DNA of 64,000 nucleotides from an uncultured Gemmiger sp. (GTDB lineage Bacteria; Bacillota; Clostridia; Oscillospirales; Ruminococcaceae): the NCBI GenBank assembly GCA_944382835.1, contig CALWNP010000001.1, positions 44,324 through 108,323 of the forward strand. The letters are read 5' to 3'. The notes beneath the pieces were generated by a model. It did no database searches and was not told the DNA's origin. It was given only the letters and a program-made list of their open reading frames with translations. The translations under genes and the position numbers were made by a program. Position 1 is the stretch's first letter. Each line of letters begins with the position of its first letter. Shown piece after piece: positions 9,190-17,719 of the stretch.

Positions 9190-11145
9190 TTATTCGGCAG
9201 CCTCTGCGATGGACTTGGTCCGGGCCTCCTCCCACTCAGCGTAGGCGGTGTCAAACTCCTCCATGCTCATCGAGGTGTCGTAGAGCTTCTGGTACTTATA
9301 GCGCTGCAGCGCCACACCGTAGGGAGCGAACTCCCCTTCCATGGGGTTCAGGTCGGAGATCAGGTACCCGTCGCCGCTGGAGATGCTGAAGGGGATCACC
9401 ACGGCGTGGTCGATCAGCAGGGCCTCGGCCTGGGCAAAGGCGTTGTAGCGGGCCTGGTCGTCGTCATAGATGGAAGCGGCCTGATCCACCATCGAGATGT
9501 ACTGGTTGTACAGATCCTGGGTGGTGGGATCCTCGCTCAGATCCCAGAACATGTAGGTGCCGTCGGCCACAAAGGGCTCGGTCCAGGTCTGGGGATCGGC
9601 GTAGTCAGCGCCCCAGTTGCACTTCATCAGGGCGTAGTCGCCGCTGCTGCGGACCGCGGACAGGAAGCCGGTTTCGGGGCCTGCTTCCACAATGATGTCG
9701 ATGAAGTCGCTGCCCAGCACCCCTTCAATCTGCTGTTCCACAACCTGGCACTCCTTGTCCCAGTTGGCGGTGGAGGGGTTGTAGGGCATCAGCACCTTGA
9801 TGGGGAAGGTGGCGCCTTCGGCCTCCAGCTCGGCCCGGGCGGCGTCGCGGTACTCCACCGCCTTGGTGGCGTCAAAGCTGTCGCCGTCGGTGTAGCCTTT
9901 CAGCGGCTCGTACTGGGTGTAGTCCAGGCCGGCCGCAGTGGCAAAGTTGGCGGGGGTGATGGTGTTGTTCAGCAGGGATTCGGGGTCATAGGGCTGCAGG
10001 ACGGTCAGAGCCTTGACCCGGTCCAGCGAAGCCATGACAGCCTTGCGGAAGTTTTCGTTGTTGACGGCCAGCTTCCAGTTTTCCGGCTCGTAGGCCTCGT
10101 CGAAGTTGGGGTCAAAGTTGAAGCAGTAGAAGTAGCTGAAGGAGTTGTCGGGGCGGGAGCCATGGACCAGGTTCTTGGTGCTCTCGTCGGCCAGCATGGA
10201 ATCCAGCAGATCGGCGCTGACCTGGGCATAATCCACCTCGCCGCTCTGGTACATCGAGACGCCCACGCTCAGGGCCTCGGCGTTGTAGATGGAGTCGATC
10301 TCATCGATGAAGACGTTGTCCTTGTCCCAGTAGCTCTGGTTCTTGGTCAGCACCCGCTCCTGCTGGGGCTCGTAGCTGGAGAGGATGTAGGCGCCGTTGT
10401 AGAGCAGGTTCTCGTTGTCCAGACCGAACTGGTCACCGCACTCCTCCAGGAAGGGGCCGTACACCGGCATGTAGGAGGTGTAGGACAGCACGCTGAGGAA
10501 GAAGGGGCAGGGCTGATCCAAGGTGTAGACCAGGGTGTAGTCATCCTTGGCGGTGACGCCGATGCTGCTGGCGTCCACCGGATCCACCACCTCGATGGGC
10601 TCGCCGTCCTCGTCCACGGCATTCTCACCGGTGGAGATGCCCAGGGTTTCCAGGGTCAGCAGATAGGCGGTGTAGTCGTAATAGGCCTCGGCGTTGTGGA
10701 CCACGGCGCCGGTGTTGTACATGTACTGGGTGGAGGAATCGTTGCGGGCGTCGTTGACGTATTGGGCAGTGGAGACCCAGTCATTGGCGGTGACATCGGC
10801 CACCTCCTTGCCGTCCTTGTCCACCCATTTGACCCCCTGGCGAATGTGGAAGGTCCACTCGGTCATATCCTCGTTGTGCTCCCAGCTCTCGGCCAGGGAG
10901 GGAATGATGTTGCCGTAGTTGTCGTACTCCACAAGGCAGTCCACCACGTTGGCGCCCACCTTGTATTCCACCTGCTTGGAGGTGATGAGGTAGTTCAGGG
11001 TGGTTACCTCACTGGAATACAGTTCCCGGTAGACGCTGGCGTTCTCGGCGGTGGCATCGTCGCTGCCGGCGCCGCCGCATCCTGCCAGCGAAAGCGCCAT
11101 GGCGCCTGCCAGCCCCAGGGCGGTCAGTTTCCTACTTACATTCAT
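9190..11145 (-). CDS. oppA: Oligopeptide-binding lipoprotein OppA
   Basis: A 651-residue solute-binding protein of family 5. A lipoprotein signal peptide ends in the lipobox LAGC with Cys23, followed by a short Gly/Ser/Asp linker, so it is anchored to the outer face of the membrane. The body shows the SBP_bac_5 layout (VYRELYSSEVTTLNYL near the start, WTFHIRQGVKWVDKDGKEV, NENFRKAVMASLDR). ATG at 11145 is chosen from AAGGAAG upstream and because the signal peptide starts there. It captures peptides for OppBCDF; wall-derived peptides are likely, given the linked NlpC/P60 gene. Confidence 0.93.
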   Translation of the reverse strand: MNVSRKLTALGLAGAMALSLAGCGGAGSDDATAENASVYRELYSSEVTTLNYLITSKQVEYKVGANVVDCLVEYDNYGNIIPSLAESWEHNEDMTEWTFHIRQGVKWVDKDGKEVADVTANDWVSTAQYVNDARNDSSTQYMYNTGAVVHNAEAYYDYTAYLLTLETLGISTGENAVDEDGEPIEVVDPVDASSIGVTAKDDYTLVYTLDQPCPFFLSVLSYTSYMPVYGPFLEECGDQFGLDNENLLYNGAYILSSYEPQQERVLTKNQSYWDKDNVFIDEIDSIYNAEALSVGVSMYQSGEVDYAQVSADLLDSMLADESTKNLVHGSRPDNSFSYFYCFNFDPNFDEAYEPENWKLAVNNENFRKAVMASLDRVKALTVLQPYDPESLLNNTITPANFATAAGLDYTQYEPLKGYTDGDSFDATKAVEYRDAARAELEAEGATFPIKVLMPYNPSTANWDKECQVVEQQIEGVLGSDFIDIIVEAGPETGFLSAVRSSGDYALMKCNWGADYADPQTWTEPFVADGTYMFWDLSEDPTTQDLYNQYISMVDQAASIYDDDQARYNAFAQAEALLIDHAVVIPFSISSGDGYLISDLNPMEGEFAPYGVALQRYKYQKLYDTSMSMEEFDTAYAEWEEARTKSIAEAAE

Positions 11146-11245
11146 ACGCACGTCTTCCTTTCTGTGCCGGATTTCCCGGCGTAGTGAAGCAGCCCGGCGC
11201 CGCAGAACAACAGGGAGGCGGTCACCGGCGCCCCATACCTTTGCC

Positions 11246-11297
11246 CAAATAAAGCAAAAGGCAAACAAGCCACCGCATTGTGGAGGTTTGTTTGCCT
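11246..11297 (-). promoter_or_regulatory. Hairpin with T-rich tail in the opp leader (candidate attenuator)
   Basis: AGGCAAACAA (11259-11268) pairs exactly with TTGTTTGCCT (11288-11297). On the - strand the stem is followed by TTTGCTTTATTTG, which looks like an intrinsic terminator inside the roughly 200-nt untranslated leader of oppA. A smaller GGGGT/ACCCC stem lies just upstream. No T-box or known riboswitch motif was recognised. Confidence 0.5.
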
Positions 11298-11354
11298 GGG
11301 GTGAGATACCCCGCAACGTGGGTTGTACTTCATTGTGCAAAAGTGAATATTGAC

Positions 11355-11383
11355 AGTATACCAAATCCCACCTGAACTGTCAA
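11355..11383 (-). promoter_or_regulatory. Sigma-A promoter of the opp operon
   Basis: On the - strand TTGACA (11383-11378) and TATACT (11360-11355) are separated by exactly 17 bp. Transcription would start near 11348 and give a leader of about 200 nt before oppA. Confidence 0.85.
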
Positions 11384-11384
11384 C

Positions 11385-11432
11385 GAAAAAGCGCCCCTCG
11401 GGCGGCGGGAAGCCGGACCCGAAGGGCGCTGG
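11385..11432 (-). terminator. Terminator of the IMP dehydrogenase gene
   Basis: On the - strand AGCGCCCTTCGGG (11430-11418) pairs with CCCGAGGGGCGCT (11402-11390), then TTTTCG. It abuts the oppA promoter. Confidence 0.85.
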
Positions 11433-11436
11433 AAGA

Positions 11437-12939
11437 TCAGTTGTTGGGGTTGTTTTTCAGGATGACATCGTGGCTGCCGCCCTCCACAATGGAGGTGGAG
11501 GAGACCACCGTCAGACGGGCCTTCTGCTGCAGCTCGGGGATGGACCGGGCACCGCAGTTGCACATGGTGGAGCGCACCTTGTACAGGGTGGTCTGGACGC
11601 CGTCGGCCAGCGGACCGGCGTAGGGCACGTAGCTGTCCACGCCTTCCTCGAAGCTCAGCTTCTGGGCGCCGCCCAGGTCATAGCGCTGCCAGTTGCGGGC
11701 GCGGTTGGAACCTTCGCCCCAGTACTCCTTGACGTAGTTGCCGCCGATGCGCAGCTTGTTGGTGGGGCTTTCGTCAAAGCGGGCGAAGTAACGGCCCAGC
11801 ATGACGAAGTCGGCGCCCATGGCCAGGGCCAGGGTGATGTGATAGTCGTGGACGATGCCGCCGTCGGAGCAGATGGGCACATAGATGCCGGTCTGGCGGT
11901 AGTACTCGTCCCGGGCCTGGGCCACCTCGATGACGGCAGTGGCCTGGCCGCGGCCAATGCCCTTGGTCTCGCGGGTGATGCAGATGGAACCGCCGCCAAT
12001 GCCGATCTTGACAAAGTCGGCGCCGGCCTTGGCCAGGAAGAGGAAGCCGTCGCGGTCCACCACGTTACCGGCGCCCACCTTGACCTTGTCGCCGTAATGT
12101 TCCCGAATCCAGTCCAGGGTGCGGGACTGCCACTCGCTGAAGCCCTCGGAGGAGTCGATGCAGAGCACGTCCACACCGGCCTCCACCAGAGCAGGCACCC
12201 GCTCGGCATAGTCCCGGGTGTTGATGCCGGCGCCCACCACATAGCTCTTGTTGGCGTCCAGCAGCTCGTTGACGTTTTCCTTGTGGCTGTCGTAGTCCTT
12301 GCGGAAGACCATATACTGCAGGCGGCCTTCCTCGTCAACCAGGGGCAGGGAGTTGATCTTGTTGTCCCAGATGATGTCGTTGCAGTCATGCAGACTGGTG
12401 GTGGCCGGCGCGGTGATCAGCTTGTCCAGCGGAGTCATGAACTCGGTGACCTTGAGGTCGGTGGACATCCGGGAGAGGCGGTAATCACGGGAGGCCACAA
12501 TGCCCAGCAGCTTGCCGTGGGCGGTGCCGTCGTCGGTGACGGCAACGGTGGAATGGCCGGTGCGGGCCTTCAGGTCCAGTACATCGGCCAGGGTTGCCTC
12601 GGGGGGCAGGTTGGAATCGCTGGTGACAAAGCCCTTCTTGTAGGCTTTGACACGGCGGACCATATCGGCCTCATCCTGGATGCTCTGGGAGCCGTAAATG
12701 AAAGACACGCCGCCCTGCTTGGCGAGGGCAATGGCCAGTTTTTCACCCGAAACAGACTGCATGATGGCACTGACCATCGGGATGTTCATTTCGAGGGGGC
12801 ACTCTTCCTCCCCTTTGCGGAACTTGACCAGCGGGGTCTTGAGGCTGACCGAGTTGGGCACGCATTCCGAAGAGGAATAGCCCGGGACCAGCAGATACTC
12901 ACCAAAGGTACGGGACGGTTCCGAAAAATAATACGCCAT
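11437..12939 (-). CDS. guaB: IMP dehydrogenase, Tritrichomonas/clostridial type
   Basis: A 500-residue enzyme converting IMP to XMP with NAD+, the committed step of GMP synthesis. Two CBS domains (about 103-225) are inserted in a TIM barrel. The catalytic Cys320 is in [11 protein letters not shown], where most bacterial enzymes have GPGSICTTR. Arg419-Tyr420 in RNWQRYD correspond to the Arg-Tyr pair of the Tritrichomonas foetus enzyme. The C-terminal third closely follows that protozoal protein as I remember it ([30 protein letters not shown]). The start at 12939 follows AAAGGAG. It is a single-gene transcript with its own promoter and terminator. Confidence 0.95.
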   Translation of the reverse strand: MAYYFSEPSRTFGEYLLVPGYSSSECVPNSVSLKTPLVKFRKGEEECPLEMNIPMVSAIMQSVSGEKLAIALAKQGGVSFIYGSQSIQDEADMVRRVKAYKKGFVTSDSNLPPEATLADVLDLKARTGHSTVAVTDDGTAHGKLLGIVASRDYRLSRMSTDLKVTEFMTPLDKLITAPATTSLHDCNDIIWDNKINSLPLVDEEGRLQYMVFRKDYDSHKENVNELLDANKSYVVGAGINTRDYAERVPALVEAGVDVLCIDSSEGFSEWQSRTLDWIREHYGDKVKVGAGNVVDRDGFLFLAKAGADFVKIGIGGGSICITRETKGIGRGQATAVIEVAQARDEYYRQTGIYVPICSDGGIVHDYHITLALAMGADFVMLGRYFARFDESPTNKLRIGGNYVKEYWGEGSNRARNWQRYDLGGAQKLSFEEGVDSYVPYAGPLADGVQTTLYKVRSTMCNCGARSIPELQQKARLTVVSSTSIVEGGSHDVILKNNPNN

Positions 12940-13020
12940 ACGATATTCTCCTTTACCCATTTTGTGTTGCAGGATACCCGCGCGGCGGCAAGACCTTGCT
13001 ACACCTTACTCTTAGATTTT

Positions 13021-13049
13021 ATTGTATCATACCCGGTACAGAAATACAA
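13021..13049 (-). promoter_or_regulatory. Promoter of guaB
   Basis: On the - strand TTGTAT (13049-13044), a 17-bp spacer and TACAAT (13026-13021) precede the gene by about 80 bp. The leader shows no recognised riboswitch. Confidence 0.75.
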
Positions 13050-13143
13050 AATTTTTCAGTATAGAATCTGCTGAACCACCCGCCGAAAAAGTTGGGTATT
13101 TTGCATGATTTTTGACGAAAAAAGTCGTACTATCTCCTCTGTT

Positions 13144-14217
13144 TCAACTCTGGAAGGTGATTTCGCCCTTTCCGGTGCCGATCTCCACCTGGATTTTGCG
13201 GGGCTGGTCTCCATTCTTTTGGTAACTTCCGACCGGGACCGGCTGCCCGTCGATCTGCAGTGCCCCGGTATTGCAGGTCGAGTCCACCGCATACTGGCTG
13301 GCGCCCCCTTCCAGCTCTGCCTGCAAAGTTCCCACCTCACAGCTCAGCTCCACACCCTCGGCGCCGGCAATCCGGTCGATGTCCACCTGCCCCAGCAGAT
13401 TGTCCACCGTCACTTCGCTGGCGGTGAGAACGCCGGCTTTCAGGGTGCCGGTCTGCACCTCCACCGAGATGTCCTCCGCCTGCAGGTCCCCCAGTGTCAC
13501 CCTGCCCACAGCCATCTGGATGTCCAGTGTTTCCAGGCCGGCATCGGCGGGCAGGGTCACCTCGATGCGGGGATTCTTTCCCTCCTCATGGTTGCTCCCG
13601 GTATAGCGGATGGCATAGCCGTCGGTCTTCTGTTCCACCGTAAAACGCCCGGGCTGCAGGTCCTCGGTACGGACCTCCATCTGGGTCAGACTGGGGTCCT
13701 GTTCCACGATCAGAGTCCCCTCCTGGACCTCCATCGACAGGGTGTTTTTCTGCCCCTGCATGGGATACAGCCCGTTCCCTTCCTCCGACGCCGCAGGTTC
13801 TGACGACGCGGTGGGAAGCGGCCCCTCGGCGGTGCCCGAAGGCTCTGCAGGCAGGCTGCCGGCCGCCGGCGGGGTGATGGATTTCCCGGAAGATTGTCCG
13901 GTGACCAGGCCGGCCCCCAGTGCCACCACAAGCAGCAGAAGGGCCAGCACCACCACCCCGAAAATCACCCCAAAAAAGAGGCGGCGGTCCGGGTTGCCAG
14001 CGGCGGGCAGGGCGACGGCGGCGTTGAGACCGGCCCCCTCCAGAATCTTCTGGGCCACCTGTTCGGGGCTTCCCAGCTCCTCCATCGTCTGTTGTTCCTT
14101 GTCCAGGCCGGCTGCGTCAAAATAATCTTCATAATAGTTCATCGCATCCTGGCGCTCCTGCTCCGGCAGTGCTGCCAGCAGCGCTTCCAGGCGATTCAGA
14201 TACTCCCGTCTTCTCAT
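13144..14217 (-). CDS. DUF1700 (HAAS) membrane protein with DUF4097 beta-repeat domain
   Basis: A 357-residue protein. Residues 1-60 form a HAAS/DUF1700-type helical segment (RREYLNRLEALLAALPEQE, then DAMNYYEDYFDAAG). A single membrane helix lies at about 92-118, then a Ser/Pro/Glu-rich linker, then a DUF4097-type beta-helix of short repeats to the end (LDIQMAVGRVTLGDLQAEDI, GTLKAGVLTASEVTVDNLLG). The beta domain should lie outside the cell. It overlaps padR as ATGA, so the two are translationally coupled. PadR plus HAAS pairs are common stress or envelope modules in Firmicutes; the exact role is unknown. Confidence 0.8.
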   Translation of the reverse strand: MRRREYLNRLEALLAALPEQERQDAMNYYEDYFDAAGLDKEQQTMEELGSPEQVAQKILEGAGLNAAVALPAAGNPDRRLFFGVIFGVVVLALLLLVVALGAGLVTGQSSGKSITPPAAGSLPAEPSGTAEGPLPTASSEPAASEEGNGLYPMQGQKNTLSMEVQEGTLIVEQDPSLTQMEVRTEDLQPGRFTVEQKTDGYAIRYTGSNHEEGKNPRIEVTLPADAGLETLDIQMAVGRVTLGDLQAEDISVEVQTGTLKAGVLTASEVTVDNLLGQVDIDRIAGAEGVELSCEVGTLQAELEGGASQYAVDSTCNTGALQIDGQPVPVGSYQKNGDQPRKIQVEIGTGKGEITFQS

Positions 14218-14534
14218 GGTTGTTCCCCTCCCAACAAACTGTTCACCGCCCGGGTGTAGGCCTGCCAGGTACGGCGGCATTCCTCCAACTGGGTTCTTCC
14301 TTTTTCGGTCACCTGATAGTAGCGGCGGTTGCGGCCGTTGCAGGGCTGGTCATACACCGACAGGCAACCGTCCTTCTGCAGCCGCCGCAGCACCGGATAG
14401 AGGGTGGATTCCGAGACATCCAGGACCTGCTTGATCTCCTGGGTGATCCGATACCCGTAGGTTCCCTGCGCCTCCCGGCTGACGACGGCCAGGACAATGC
14501 CGTCCAGCAGCGCCGCACTGGTTGTAAATCCCAT
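14214..14534 (-). CDS. PadR-family transcriptional regulator
   Basis: A 106-residue winged-helix repressor of the short PadR type: GTYGYRITQEIKQVLDVSESTLYPVLRRLQ is split over helix 2, the recognition helix (SESTLYPVLRRL) and the wing, with a C-terminal dimer helix. ATG at 14534 is preferred because GGGAGG stands seven bases before it; a start 18 nt upstream lacks a site. It probably represses itself and the DUF4097 gene through the palindrome just upstream, with an unknown inducer. Confidence 0.9.
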   Translation of the reverse strand: MGFTTSAALLDGIVLAVVSREAQGTYGYRITQEIKQVLDVSESTLYPVLRRLQKDGCLSVYDQPCNGRNRRYYQVTEKGRTQLEECRRTWQAYTRAVNSLLGGEQP

Positions 14535-14569
14535 AGGTCCTCCCTTCCGCATATGTTGTATGGTCTTAT

Positions 14570-14590
14570 ATATTATATATCATATAATAT
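14570..14590. promoter_or_regulatory. PadR operator: 21-bp AT-only palindrome
   Basis: ATATTATAT (14570-14578) and ATATAATAT (14582-14590) form a perfect inverted repeat around three bases. It lies 36 bp upstream of padR and overlaps possible -10 elements for the - strand. The sequence class matches AT-rich palindromes bound by PadR proteins. Confidence 0.65.
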
Positions 14591-14634
14591 TATTGATTGC
14601 AATGGGTCATGGCAAAAATGCCCGGAAAAACAGC

Positions 14635-14667
14635 GAAAACCCCGCCTGAGGGAAAGGCGGGGTTTTC
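14635..14667. terminator. Perfect bidirectional terminator
   Basis: AAAACCCCGCCT (14636-14647) pairs with AGGCGGGGTTTT (14655-14666). It could end the thioesterase transcript read leftward, or a short transcript from the padR intergenic region. Confidence 0.8.
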
Positions 14668-14687
14668 TGAAAGGAGGAGAAGAACAC

Positions 14688-14750
14688 ATGAAAAAGTGGG
14701 AAATGTTTTGTTTAAGGGTTTTACTTGGGGTTTGTTTAGCTTGCAATTAA
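14688..14750 (+). CDS. Possible 20-residue peptide with a strong ribosome site
   Basis: ATG at 14688 is preceded by AAAGGAGGAG and opens a frame of 20 codons (MKKWEMFCLRVLLGVCLACN) ending in TAA. The peptide has a basic start, a hydrophobic core and three Cys residues. No neighbour on the + strand explains such a strong ribosome site, but a terminator lies just upstream, so its transcription is unclear. The remainder of 14751-14822 is AT-rich with nothing recognised. Confidence 0.3.
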   Translation: MKKWEMFCLRVLLGVCLACN

Positions 14751-14822
14751 ATTGTAACCATTTTGAAACCAATTGTCAAGGGTGATTTGTTAATAAGTTG
14801 TAACTTTTACAGGACAAATCTC

Positions 14823-15566
14823 TCATTGCCGGGGACAAAAGGTCAGACTGGTTTCAAAACAGATCTTCTCCTCCCGCATCCCACAGAAATACCACTGGTT
14901 GGGGGCAGTCTGGACACGGTAGAGTGCAAAACTCTCCCCCCGCGGGACCTCCTTGTGATAATAGATCACCAGATCCTCCAGCCGCCATTGGTCCCACCAG
15001 TCCCAGGGCAGGGCATCGCAGACCACATCGATGTACCGGGTGTTGTTCATATGGCCGTTCATGTCGCACAGGCTGTACACCGCGGTCCGGGTGCCCAAAG
15101 GCTCGCAGCTCTCAAACTTGGCCTTGGTCATCTTCATGGAAAGGGAGCGCTCCACGTCGTGGTCCCACAGGGCAATCTCGGGGGGATGCTTGCGCAGAAT
15201 CATCCGCTTGTCCACGTCGATGAGGACCCAGCGGCTGTCCACCACCGCCTCCTCCTGGCCCTGGGCGTCACAGAGGGTGGTGATCCGCTTGTTCACCGCA
15301 TGTTTCAGCCGTTCCGGCTCGGTGATCAGGGTCACCGTCTCGTCCACGTGGGGCATCCGGGTGATGTGCATGGCAATCTTGGCCAGCACATAGGCGGTGT
15401 GGGTGCGGGCGTAGACCTCATCGGTGACCCCCATATGGTAGGCATGGGCGGTGGACACCTGCTGCACATACCGCAGGATGGAGGCCGGCTTGATGTCGCC
15501 GTAAAAATCGCCGTCGTGGCGGTTGACCAGCCACTGTTCGGAATACTGGTTTGTTGTCAGTTCCAT
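14823..15566 (-). CDS. Acyl-ACP thioesterase (FatA-like)
   Basis: A 247-residue double hot-dog protein of the acyl-ACP thioesterase family, which releases fatty acids from acyl carrier protein. The second hot-dog has the NGHMNNTRYID motif (Asn and His of the active site) and a downstream E/C region. The N-terminal hot-dog runs over about 1-130. ATG at 15566 is chosen from AGAAGGGA. Bacterial members are believed to set fatty-acid pools or membrane composition. It follows the exonuclease gene behind a terminator, so it likely has its own promoter. Confidence 0.88.
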   Translation of the reverse strand: MELTTNQYSEQWLVNRHDGDFYGDIKPASILRYVQQVSTAHAYHMGVTDEVYARTHTAYVLAKIAMHITRMPHVDETVTLITEPERLKHAVNKRITTLCDAQGQEEAVVDSRWVLIDVDKRMILRKHPPEIALWDHDVERSLSMKMTKAKFESCEPLGTRTAVYSLCDMNGHMNNTRYIDVVCDALPWDWWDQWRLEDLVIYYHKEVPRGESFALYRVQTAPNQWYFCGMREEKICFETSLTFCPRQ

Positions 15567-15605
15567 GATGGTTCCCTTCTCTCTGATGATCCGCCCGCAG
15601 GCGGG

Positions 15606-15639
15606 GCAAAACAACAAAGCCCGGCAGGTTCCGGGCTTT
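15606..15639 (-). terminator. Terminator of the exonuclease-HAD operon
   Basis: On the - strand AAAGCCCGG (15639-15631) pairs with CCGGGCTTT (15624-15616), followed by GTTGTTTTG. Confidence 0.8.
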
Positions 15640-15646
15640 GGATGGT

Positions 15647-16612
15647 TCAGGTGGTTTCGGCGGCCTTTTCGGCCCGTTTGCGGATGCGTTCCCGCTGGGC
15701 AGCTTCCTGGCGTTTCCACCGGGCCAGGGTTTCGGGGCGGACCGTCTCCAGGCAGCGGGCAAAGTTCCAGTGCAGCCCGTCCCGGCGGGAGAGCTTGAAC
15801 CGCAGGAACCAGTCCCCATGGGCGGGGCAGTGGGCCAGGGTGTAATACCCGGTGTTGCCCCGCTTGAGCCAGATGTCCCCCACCGTCAGCGGCGCGCCGC
15901 AGACCGGGCAGTGCACCGTGAACAGGGTGGGGTCGGTTTTGTAATCGTCGTGCTCCATCCGGCCCAGGAAGGTCTGGACATCATGGTATTCCGCCTCGGG
16001 GTCGGTGAGCAGCGCCTCGATGAGCTGGCTTTCCTCGTCGGGATAGGCGGCCAGCCCCTTGGCCAGGGGCAGCTCCCGGCAGATCTTGACGGTGTAGAGG
16101 GCATCGTCCAAGGCGTTGTGGAAGGGCTCCTCCTTGGGGATGCCCAGACGGTCCACCACGCTCTCCAGCGTCATGCCCTCCCCTTCCTTGCGGGGATAAT
16201 ACTGCAAAAAGATCCGCTGCAGGTCGTACCAGCGGTTGGGCCAGCTCTCGTCCAGGCCGTAGAGGAAGAGGTTCTGTTTCAGCACCGGCACATCGTCCAG
16301 TCCCCACTCGGCAAACTCGGCGTCGGGACCGGCCCACTCCACAAAGCGGGTCAGACCTTCCTTCATGGGCACCCCAGCCTCCAGGTCCCCCTGGGAAAGT
16401 CCGGTCACCTGGGCAATGCGGTGCTGCAGCTTGCGGAAGATACGGGGCCGGAGGTTGATTTCAAAGGTATCCAGCACCTCGCCGCGGTCGTCAATCTTGA
16501 CGGCGCCGATCTGGATGATCTCCCCCCGCAGGGTCAGCTCCACACCATGGTACTGAAAGGTCTTGGGCTGGTACCCGATGTTCCACTCCAGGTCAAAAAC
16601 GATCAAACTCAC
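15647..16612 (-). CDS. DEDDh 3'-5' exonuclease
   Basis: A 321-residue protein of the RNase T/DnaQ exonuclease superfamily. The four acidic motifs are visible: FDLEW (Exo I, Asp7 and Glu9), the aspartate in LDDVPVL (Exo II), and HNALDDALYT (Exo III, catalytic His and Asp). Residues beyond about 200 hold a CPVC...C-type pair and may bind metal or nucleic acid. The start is GTG at 16612, overlapping the HAD gene stop as GTGA, so it is coupled to it. Substrate (RNA or DNA) is not evident. Confidence 0.85.
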   Translation of the reverse strand: MSLIVFDLEWNIGYQPKTFQYHGVELTLRGEIIQIGAVKIDDRGEVLDTFEINLRPRIFRKLQHRIAQVTGLSQGDLEAGVPMKEGLTRFVEWAGPDAEFAEWGLDDVPVLKQNLFLYGLDESWPNRWYDLQRIFLQYYPRKEGEGMTLESVVDRLGIPKEEPFHNALDDALYTVKICRELPLAKGLAAYPDEESQLIEALLTDPEAEYHDVQTFLGRMEHDDYKTDPTLFTVHCPVCGAPLTVGDIWLKRGNTGYYTLAHCPAHGDWFLRFKLSRRDGLHWNFARCLETVRPETLARWKRQEAAQRERIRKRAEKAAETT

Positions 16613-17430
16613 CGTGCATCCTCCTGCAGAATAAACTTCTCCACCGCCAGACCCACGCCGTCGTGGTCATTGTCTGCGGTGACATAGTTGGCGGCCGCCT
16701 TCACCGGCGGAACCGCGTTGCCCATGGCCACCCCCATGCCGGCGAACTGGATCATGGGCAGATCGTTCCAGCCATCGCCGCAGGCCATCAGGTTCTGGGG
16801 GCCCAGCTGCATCTTCTTGAGCAGCAGATCCAGCGAGGCCGCCTTCTCCACCCCCAGGGGCATGGTCTCGATAAAGAAGGGCTGGGAGCGGTAGATGGAG
16901 AGCTTGCCGGCAAATTCCTGCTGCATCAGCTCCTCCACATGGGGCATGTCCACCGGGTCCCCCACCAGCAGCAGCTTGTTGATGGGATAGGTGACCTCGG
17001 CGGGCAGGTCGGGCACCTGGCGCACTGGGATGCCGTTGATCCGGGCTTCCTCCTGCACATAGGGATTGTCCGCCACCTCGGTGACGATGCCGTTGGCATC
17101 ATAGGTCAGGGCTACCGCATTCCAGTAACGGGCAAAGGTACAGACTGGCCCGATCAGCTCAGGGGGAAAGGGGTGCTGTACCAAGGTCTCGCCACTGGCG
17201 CAGTCCAGGATCTTGCCCCCGTTGTAGCTCAGGATACAGCCGCCCCGGCGATCCAGTTCCAGCTGCTGAGCCAGCGGGCGGATGCCCACGGTGGGGCGGC
17301 CGCTGGCCAGCACAATCCGTACCCCCTGGTCGGCCGCCCGACACAGGGCTTCCCGGGTGCGCGGGGTGATGATCTTCTCGCTGTTGGTCAGAGTTCCGTC
17401 CAGATCCAACGCCAGGACCTTGTATTGCAT
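16609..17430 (-). CDS. Cof-type HAD-IIB phosphatase
   Basis: A 273-residue HAD hydrolase: motif I ALDLDGTLTN (nucleophile Asp9, acid Asp11), motif II VLASGRP, motif III Lys in the region near VEKAASLD, and motif IV GDGWNDLPM. The C2B cap (about 85-190) marks the Cof/YidA group, which dephosphorylates sugar phosphates and nucleotides. The start at 17430 follows GAGAGGAACG; the frame could extend upstream into non-coding sequence of the divergent riboswitch, which is not real coding. It is co-transcribed with the exonuclease. Confidence 0.88.
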   Translation of the reverse strand: MQYKVLALDLDGTLTNSEKIITPRTREALCRAADQGVRIVLASGRPTVGIRPLAQQLELDRRGGCILSYNGGKILDCASGETLVQHPFPPELIGPVCTFARYWNAVALTYDANGIVTEVADNPYVQEEARINGIPVRQVPDLPAEVTYPINKLLLVGDPVDMPHVEELMQQEFAGKLSIYRSQPFFIETMPLGVEKAASLDLLLKKMQLGPQNLMACGDGWNDLPMIQFAGMGVAMGNAVPPVKAAANYVTADNDHDGVGLAVEKFILQEDAR

Positions 17431-17502
17431 CGTTATCGTTCCTCTCCGAATATTTGCATCTATTGTACCCCAAAGCGACGTTTTGTGCAACGGTATTTCT
17501 GC

Positions 17503-17532
17503 TTGACATCCGCGCCGCGGCCATGGTATGAT
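17503..17532 (+). promoter_or_regulatory. Promoter of the mntP transcript
   Basis: TTGACA (17503-17508) and TATGAT (17527-17532) are spaced by 18 bp, so transcription would start just before the riboswitch. Confidence 0.8.
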
Positions 17533-17540
17533 AGGCAGCA

Positions 17541-17640
17541 ATAAGGGAGTAGTCGGCGCAGGGATCTCGGAGGAAACCTGCGCAACATCGCCAACACAAT
17601 GGGTTTTTCCCTGGCTTTGTTTTAATTGACGAGACTTATC
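17541..17640 (+). ncRNA. yybP-ykoY manganese riboswitch
   Basis: The leader begins AATAAGGGAGTAG, later reads CAACATCGCCAACA, and closes with the TTGACGAGACTTATC segment. These are the conserved blocks of the yybP-ykoY Mn2+-sensing aptamer. It sits between a good promoter and an intrinsic terminator and is followed by mntP, the classic manganese-exporter target. High Mn2+ should stabilise the aptamer and prevent termination, turning mntP on. Confidence 0.88.
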
Positions 17641-17672
17641 CGCCTGCGGGCCGGATAGGTCTCGTTTTTTGT
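17631..17672 (+). terminator. Riboswitch expression-platform terminator
   Basis: GAGACTTATCCG (17631-17642) pairs with CGGATAGGTCTC (17652-17663), then GTTTTTTG. The 5' arm overlaps the 3' end of the aptamer, so terminator and aptamer closing stem are mutually exclusive. Confidence 0.85.
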
Positions 17673-17719
17673 TGTCTGTTCCCTTGTGGTACTTATTTAA
17701 AAAAGGAAGGACAGATTGT

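Noticed and set aside
11146-11354. T-box in the opp leader.
   Set aside because: No AGGGTGGNACCGCG block and no specifier-loop pattern.
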